A DNA stretch of 64,000 nucleotides from positions 29,541,811 through 29,605,810 of the forward strand of contig CM040085.1 in the NCBI GenBank assembly GCA_022496805.1, in the 5' to 3' direction. Position 1 is the stretch's first letter. Every line of letters starts with the position of its first letter. This document shows, one piece after another, positions 57,884-64,000 of this stretch. Below the pieces are notes generated by a model. That model did not search any database. It saw nothing but the letters and a program-made list of their open reading frames with translations, and was not told where the DNA came from. The stretch is from Pohlia nutans (taxonomy: Eukaryota > Streptophyta > Bryopsida > Bryales > Mniaceae). Position numbers and translations under genes: made by a program.

Positions 57884-60800
57884 ATGGCCGCCACCTGTCT
57901 TCTTCCTCCCCAACGTGTGAGCATTGAGCAACGTCCTCTTCACAACCACGATACCCTGAATTTAAAGCCTGTCGCTCAATTCGAACCCGCTATGGCGTCC
58001 GCATGGCACTGGATGCCGACGAGTTTGCACCGCGCTGCGAGTTCCCGGATCGCCCTGTTTCCGAATTCCTGCGCCACGAGACGGCGGGTGTCGTATGCCA
58101 GGCGACGTTGCACGGGAGCCTCCAATGTCGGTCCCGAAAAGGTGAAGGGAGAAGCAATCAAGCAAAGCGAGGAAGACGAATTGGTCGTTTCTGTGTCTGC
58201 GCTGGACAAATTGTGGCAAGGCCACGAGGATTTGAACTTGGCAGTTTTTGAGAAGAGCAGTGATCAGGGAGGTTTACGGCGTGGCCGTTTCTCTGTTTCT
58301 GAAGAGGTATTTTGTGAACGAATTTTCTTAAGATGTTTCAACTTTGTATTCCTCTCGAGTAGTGTCAGGGATTAATTAGGGCTAGCCGTAAAAGCTTTGA
58401 ACTCTGTTGACGTCAATTTTTTTTTGCTTTCGTTGACAGTGCTTTGTACTACTTGGTTTTTCGGGTTTAGTTTCTGCACTTGTAGAAACTGACATAACAT
58501 TTGAGAGAACCCTTTTTGAGTACCCTATGAAAACAGCTCAATTTGAACAATGGAGAGCTCCTCAAGCCAACAAGTCACTATCTTCATATATGAGAGTATG
58601 TCAGAGCTTTGATTTGCTGTAATTAACTCTTAGTTGGCACTATTCTTGCCAAGAATGTTATGTGATGCTCATGAAGAAGTTCATTGTGAGATGAATCGAA
58701 AACGGGAATTAGTATTACATGGCCAATTATCTGGATACCACAAGACGAAGAGGCCAAGTTTTCCTGCGCAAAATTTTGGATATCTCGTGTAGTTTTGAAC
58801 ATACTCTCAATCTGGTTGATTCAAAACGTTCTCGGTTTTGTTTGCTGTTATGTTCGGCAGGATAGCGGATCAGGAGCTTCTACAACCAATGCAGATTCCA
58901 ACGGAGCACAACACAATTACACACAAGAGCTGCCACCACAAGACAATATTCATAGTGATTACAAAACTCAAGCGAGTGATGAACCGGTGTTCTTGGAAGT
59001 TATACCTGAAGACCTTGTAACAATTCACCCCGACACATCCCAGACTGTAGGACTTTTTGATGGTCAACAACCACTTCCGGTTGTAGAACAAGCACTGGAT
59101 GTGGAGACAGCCAAAGAGTGGGATTGGTGGCCATCTGGGCTTCAAGAGAATCAGATAAAAATCAAACCAGACGTGCAGGGCAAATACGGGAGAGAAATGT
59201 CAGCAGCTATTCAAGCGGTGCAGCTTGCGTGCATGCTGAGCCAACGTGTGCAGGAGAGGTTGCTTCGTCACGAGGAGAAGGCGGGTAAAAAGAAAGACAA
59301 ATCACTAATCACAGTGGCAGGTACTTTAACCCCTAAACGTCCACGGTGACCATGTTTTTTTTAACAGTTTTGAGTAGGTCCTATTTGGACTTCCTCTTGT
59401 TCATTTTTCTTTCCTTTTTCACCAACGCATGCAATGATTTTCACTAGTGCTAGTGATATAAAATTTGGTCCCATCTGAATTATGTTTTTCACAATATGAC
59501 CAATTGAATTTGTCATTTTAAAACTGGTCCTTTAAGGGTTAAATTAAGCGATTTGGTGAATTCAAACGACAAAGATGTTGTGTGCTGATGAAACGATGTG
59601 ACATAAGCAGATTGGGGAGTGCAAGCGGTGGTGAGCTGGGTGCTTTCGCAATCGTTTGAAGGGGAGGAGATTTCGATGGTGGCTGAGGAAGACACCAAAG
59701 GTCTGAGAGGCCAGAGTGGCATAGACATGTCACAGAGGGTTGTCAATGCAGTGAATGAATGCTTGTGTGAGGCCTCGGTGGTGGGCATAGCGCCTCCAAA
59801 GCAACCACTGGGCTCCTACGAAGTGCTCAAATTCATCAACAAAGGAGCCGCCCTTGGTGGCCCTACAGGGCGGCACTGGGTGCTGGATCCTGTTGATGGC
59901 ACACTAGGGTTTGTCCGTGGGGATCAATATGCGGTTGCTCTGGCTCTTGTGGACGATGGCGATGTTGTGCTTGGAGTTTTAGGATGCCCAAACTTTCCCA
60001 TGCGAACCGCTTGGTTGGGATATCATCACAAGTAAGCATCCATACTGAAAGATCTATTCTGATACTCCGGAAATAACTGTCCCATGTTTTAACTTAACGC
60101 TTTTTTTTGGCCAAAAACAGCAGTCTCAGTACTTGAATAATGGTCTATCTTTAATAGTAGTGTCTAGTTTTTGTGTCACTCTCATTGTCGGTCCCGTTTG
60201 AAGTGGACAGGGCTCACGTTTGAAGTATAAACATAGGACAAAATGAGTGCAAAAAATAAATGCCAAAAACTAGGACAATTATTTTCGGTAGTCATGATGT
60301 GTATGTGTCTTCATTTTCAATAGGATGTTCAAATTTCAGTGATCCTCTGGGCCTTTCACAAACTGACTGGGTATTATTCCATCTTTACCAACTCCAGTTA
60401 CTCTAATTCATTACACTAAATAGTATATTTAGTGTGAGGTGATGAATAATGTGCTTACCCCTACTCCTTGTCTAACACTAATTGTCAATTTGTGGGTAAT
60501 TAGTGTTGGATGATAATCATACTTATCATCCAATTTCAGTTATCATCCAATTCGATTCATTCCATTTCTAAAATTTCAGTTTTTCCATCTAAACTTTCAT
60601 CTCAAGTTTCATTCCTTACTCACACTAAATATCCATATCTCAAAAGATCACAATGTCAAAATGTTACTATTCTTCATAAATAGTGTGAGAATTCACAATT
60701 AGTGTTTTTACAAAAGTAGGTTTTTTGATATTTAGAGTGATGTTCGCAATTAATGTGCCTCACACTAAATATACTATTTAGTGTAGTAGAAACCACAGTC

Positions 60801-63800
60801 CGGGGAGAGATTTTAGCTTAACTGGCTAAGTTCATACATTTTCTTGGACCAACCAGTTTTCTGGAACATTCTCTCGGCTAGGTCTTAAGAAAATACAGAA
60901 TATTCTCTGATTTCCCCCCTAAAATGATCGGTTTTTTTCCTAAGATTTTGAACTCAATTATGCCATTCTGAATTTCAACCGGCTGACTTGTAACTAAAGA
61001 TCGGTTCTTCCCGGACATTGGTAGAAACCCTCGCAGAGGTGTTTTAGATTACCTAATTGTGTTAGACTGTAATGCCATTTACGTAAACCCTGCCAATTTT
61101 AACATGGCTTGGTTTTCTAAAAGCCCTCTTGGGGGTAGATTCTCTACTTATTCTGCCTAGAGTTTTCTCAGCAGATACTTTTTTGGTGTGAGGTGGTTTC
61201 TCTTTTTTACTCGAAGCACAGATATATATATCTGATAGAGGAAGGTGAGTGACAGGTACTATCGAATGGCTATGCAAATTGCGCCACCAGACCCCAGCCA
61301 TTGGCACAGGGGGTGTGTCATGACAGCTCAAAAAGGAGAAGGGCGAGCATGGATGCAGCCCATGATTTTCAATGGGAAAACTTTCAACGAGGTTCATGCT
61401 CCTCGTGAGGTGTGTGTCTCCCCCGTTGTTGACCCGGCCGACGCCACTTTTTGTGAGCCAGTGGAGAAAGCCAACTCGAGTCATTCTTTCACAGCCGGTC
61501 TGGCAGACACTTTGGGTCTAAGGTATGACACTTTTCAGACCTTCCAACCCTGCTGGCTTTATGAATTTTATTTCTTTTGCATAAAAGCATTCAGTTTGCA
61601 CCACACCAGTGTTCAGGATACTTTTTGAGCCAACCAGTCAATTTCCTTTATTTTACCAAACCAACCGGTTTTTTAAGAATATATCCTGTATATTTCTTTT
61701 ATAAATACTAAATATAACTAATTTTTAGTCATTTAGTCTGGTTTTTTGCCTCTATTCTTGAGATTCAACTAGTTATTTTGGAAAACCAATCTGCTGACTT
61801 GTAACTAACTGCCGGTTCTTCCCGAATAGTGCACTAGACTCCCCGTTTACCTTTTGTTAGATGCTACAGTGTTCCTAGCTCTAAGATTAACCCCTAAACG
61901 TCCTCACCCTTCTCCGAATTCGGCAGTTTTGCAAAGATGCGTCATAAAATGCAATCCAGAGGGATATTTTTGAACTTGATGTACGAATAAAAGTTGTACA
62001 TCATAAATTTTAGATTCTATCCATACGGTTAGATTTGCGATTGCTATCACCAATATTTTTGTATAAAATTTGAAACTTCAAATTCAAAATTCTTTTTGTA
62101 ATTGGATTACGAATAAGATATTGACAATTTGTAAATGAAATTTTTGTGATGGGTTGAAATGTAATACTCTAAGTGTAGCGATTTTTGGAGATTTTTTGGT
62201 TGCTTAATTTTATGAGCTGACTTTTTTAAGAGCACTTTTACACTGAAATCTTGGAAATTTTGGGTGAATCACTACAGCATGAAATGAGGCATAAAAATTT
62301 CACAAATCATCCCCTTTCTAATCGGATCACACATGCATGAAGCTAACTTCCCATAAAATATATAGTAAAAAATCCACACTGCAAAAAGTCAATGACGGAT
62401 GAGAAATTTTGTGTTTGATTCTATACATCGTCCACATTCTGGACAGTTGGACGTTTAGGAGTTAAGTAGTTGTTTTCTTTCCCTCATTTTGCGTTACCTT
62501 GACCACTTTCAACAACTCACTACACTGAATGGCGTATTTAGTGTCCGGGACACTATTTAATTTTAGGGAGATATAATGTCCTCGTAAGAAAAAAATGTAG
62601 TGTTCCAATGACACATGGCAACTTTATAATAAATATGGCATGCCACCTCATGTCACTCTCATTACTTGAAAAGAACATGGCACTCTCAATGAAAGTGGGA
62701 ATGACAAGTGGCAAACTCCTATGTAGTGTTAAGGAACACTATTTCTCTTCACCTTCGAACGAATTTTGGTAAAAGACATCAATTATCTCTGGACACTAAA
62801 TACGCCATGCAGTGTAGTCGTTTCTTTTGCTAAGCTAAAGAATGTATCAATCCTGCCTGCGTCAGTATTTGCTGATTCGACACATTGAAGAGCTTGATTT
62901 TCTTCCCTTCTGTATCTGTCTTACCATTTTTCTAGCAAGTGTATTGTCAGTCGACCAGCGATATGCCTCTCCTTTTAAGGTAGACTATTTAATTTTGTGT
63001 TTTTAGGCCCCGCCTGCACCAAGCAAGTAGCGCCAATTAGCTAGTTGAAGGTGTTAAGGTCAATTAGCTAAGGTAAACCACCTTATTTGTGCCACACTAT
63101 GTATCAGTATCTTACCATTAACATTTTGATATGTTGTATCACTAGTAGAAAAGGTGGCACTGCCGAGAGATACTCAGGCAAGTGTGCCCAATTCCACACA
63201 TGCATAGTGATTTTGCCTGGACATCTCCCTGGAGAGCGCCACCTTTTCTACTAGTATACCACTATTGGTATATAGTGGCACAAATAAGGTGGCTTACCAT
63301 AGTTGGAAGCTAACTAACCTATTGTGTGCCTGAACTTGCAAGGGAGTTAGGCTTTCAAGTTAGCTTACTGGCTGGCGTGGGTGGAATCTGAAATTAAAAC
63401 CATTGCTACAGGCATAGTTAGTTTATTTTCCAAAATCGGGAAGTTTAGGTGGAAATAAATGTAAATTCGTTGCAATTTAGTTAACGGGAGTCGGTACCGA
63501 TTTGCTAACTGATGCAGTGCTGGAGTTAGCTAATTGGCACTAATTTCAGGGCCATAAATTCTAAAGCACCAAGGATTCATGGTTTTAAAATGACAAATTC
63601 AATTAATCATATTGTGAAATATATAATTCAGATGAGACTAAATTTTGTATCACTGGAATCAGTGAAGAATAATGCATATGATGGTCAAGAAACAAACAAA
63701 TTCGAACAAAAGGAAGTCCACATAGAACCTACTCAAAACTGCTAAAAATAAAATACGAGGCCCAATTTGGACTTCTAGGGGTTAATCAACAAATAGCCAA

Positions 63801-64000
63801 AGCTTCACTTTTGTATGTTGAAATGTGAAGGATCTAAGCCAGTGGAGTGTTGAAACTGGTGCCAGGAATCAGCCACTACGTGTGTACAGCATGGCCAAAT
63901 ACGCAGCCATCGCGCGGGGCGATGCGGAAATTTTCATGAAGTTTGCAAAGGCAGGGTACAAGGAGAAAATCTGGGATCATGCAGCAGGTGTGCTCATTGT
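57884..64000 (+). CDS. SAL/HAL2-type PAP phosphatase-like protein, organelle-targeted, 3' end beyond the window
   Basis: This family removes the 3' phosphate from 3'-phosphoadenosine 5'-phosphate, using divalent metals. Exons: 57884-58306, 58861-59320, 59611-60031, 61256-61522, 63866 onward; all GT-AG. About 568 residues are visible. The catalytic core begins at about residue 265: VADWG (metal Asp about 295, codon split by intron 2), SMVAEED (about 316-322), WVLDPVDGT (about 384-392) with GFVRGDQYAVAL, then KYAAIARGDAEIF and KIWDHAAG. All metal-binding motifs are present. Residues 1-264 are an unusual extension: a basic, Ser/Arg-rich start (RRVSYARRRC) typical of a plastid or mitochondrial transit peptide, then a low-complexity acidic segment. 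Family members I know are near 350-400 aa. A second start, MASAWHW, is at 57992. Introns hold many MITEs. Confidence 0.88.
59326..59542. mobile_element. TTAA element family F in intron 2 of the phosphatase gene
   Basis: 217 bp, TTAACCCCTAAACGTCC on the left and GGTCCTTTAAGGGTTAA on the right. It begins 5 bases after the intron's GT donor and makes up about three quarters of the 290 bp intron. Confidence 0.8.
60065..60289. mobile_element. Stowaway-like MITE in intron 3
   Basis: 225 bp, CTCCGGAAATAACTGTCC to GGACAATTATTTTCGG, TA flanks on both sides. It shares interior sequence (TTTGTGTCACTCTCATTGT; AAACATAGGACA) with 35162-35415. Confidence 0.75.
60414..60783. mobile_element. TA-flanked MITE with palindromic ends, intron 3
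   Basis: 370 bp with inverted ends CACTAAATAGTATATTTAGT; each end is itself nearly palindromic. TA on both sides. Related to 62523-62814. Confidence 0.75.
61887..62465. mobile_element. TTAA element family C, complete, intron 4
   Basis: 579 bp, TTAACCCCTAAACGTCCTCA to TTGGACGTTTAGGAGTTAA. Reference copy for the fragments at 3181 and 16023. Confidence 0.8.
62523..62814. mobile_element. TA-flanked MITE with CACTGAATGGCG ends, intron 4
   Basis: 292 bp with inverted ends CACTGAATGGCGTATTTAGT, TA on both sides. End layout as in 60414-60783. Confidence 0.75.
63072..63298. mobile_element. Middle inverted-repeat element, nested
   Basis: 227 bp with inverted ends GGTAAACCACCTTATTTGTG and its complement, TA flanks possible. 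It contains the CACTA-type MITE at 63140. Confidence 0.65.
63140..63256. mobile_element. Inner CACTA-type MITE, nested
   Basis: 117 bp, CACTAGTAGAAAAGGTGGC and GCCACCTTTTCTACTAGT, TAT/TAC flanks. The third CACTA-type MITE in the window. Confidence 0.75.
63558..63785. mobile_element. TTAA element family F, inverted, intron 4
   Basis: Inverse of 59326-59542, ending GGACTTCTAGGGGTTAA. The left TTAA has decayed. It lies about 80 bases before exon 5. Confidence 0.7.

Larger units (their letters stand above)
63007..63551. mobile_element. Outer inverted-repeat element, intron 4
   Basis: Bounded by GGCCCCGCC...GCGCCAATTAGCTAGTTG and the inverse CTAATTGGCAC...CAGGGCC. The ends resemble hAT elements, but no 8 bp duplication is clear. 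It contains the next element. Confidence 0.5.

Noticed and set aside
57962..58251. ORFs on minus and in a second plus frame over exon 1 of the phosphatase gene
   Set aside because: GC-rich shadows of a coding exon.

Overview
This is nuclear DNA from a land plant. It has spliced GT-AG genes with plant-type products: a plant eIF5A, a SAL/HAL2-type PAP phosphatase with an organelle-targeting-like N-terminus, and a captured plastid-LEA-like pseudogene. The intergenic DNA is AT-rich and crowded with plant-style DNA transposons and MITEs. The lineage cannot be fixed from one window. I lean towards a non-seed plant, because the LINE fragment and the abundant TTAA-flanked elements are not what I associate with seed-plant genomes; this is inference.

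Four gene regions stand out. (1) 13976-15090 (+): a complete five-exon eIF5A gene, 162 aa. (2) 51296-53303 (-): a three-exon gene for an unrecognised 330 aa protein with one N-terminal hydrophobic segment; its second intron is filled with a repeated block. (3) 57884 to the window end (+): five exons of a PAP phosphatase-like gene, cut by the window edge, whose introns are built largely from MITEs and whose upstream region is a ~200 bp tandem duplication. (4) 40640-43300: a locus of internal direct repeats whose coding status I cannot settle.

Mobile DNA makes up most of the rest. There are three PIF/Harbinger transposase relics: one nearly intact with two nonsense codons (5253-6386), one two-gene element with a MYB-like partner whose transposase is split by a 1.78 kb CACTA element with a perfect ATC target duplication (20824-25197), and one N-terminal remnant (43600-44200). 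There is a LINE 3' half (37556-38890) plus two short copies of its tail, one a 65 bp insertion with a perfect 12 bp target duplication. Tourist, Stowaway and CACTA-type MITEs are also present.

Two element groups look most novel. First, a family of long inverted-repeat (foldback) transposons, present three times (719-2158, 18842-20360, 44222-46332), each flanked by a different perfect 4 bp direct repeat (ACAT, ACTC, AAGG). The third copy carries an intron-retaining, decayed LEA-like gene, so the family captures host genes. Second, about 20 elements whose ends read TTAA-CCCCTAAA or close variants in inverted orientation, which suggests a TTAA-specific (piggyBac-like) non-autonomous population. 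Several sit end to end and share one TTAA.

Coordinates of element ends and exon joints were read by eye. Superfamily assignments for the two novel groups are inference from end sequence and target duplication only; no transposase for either lies in the window.
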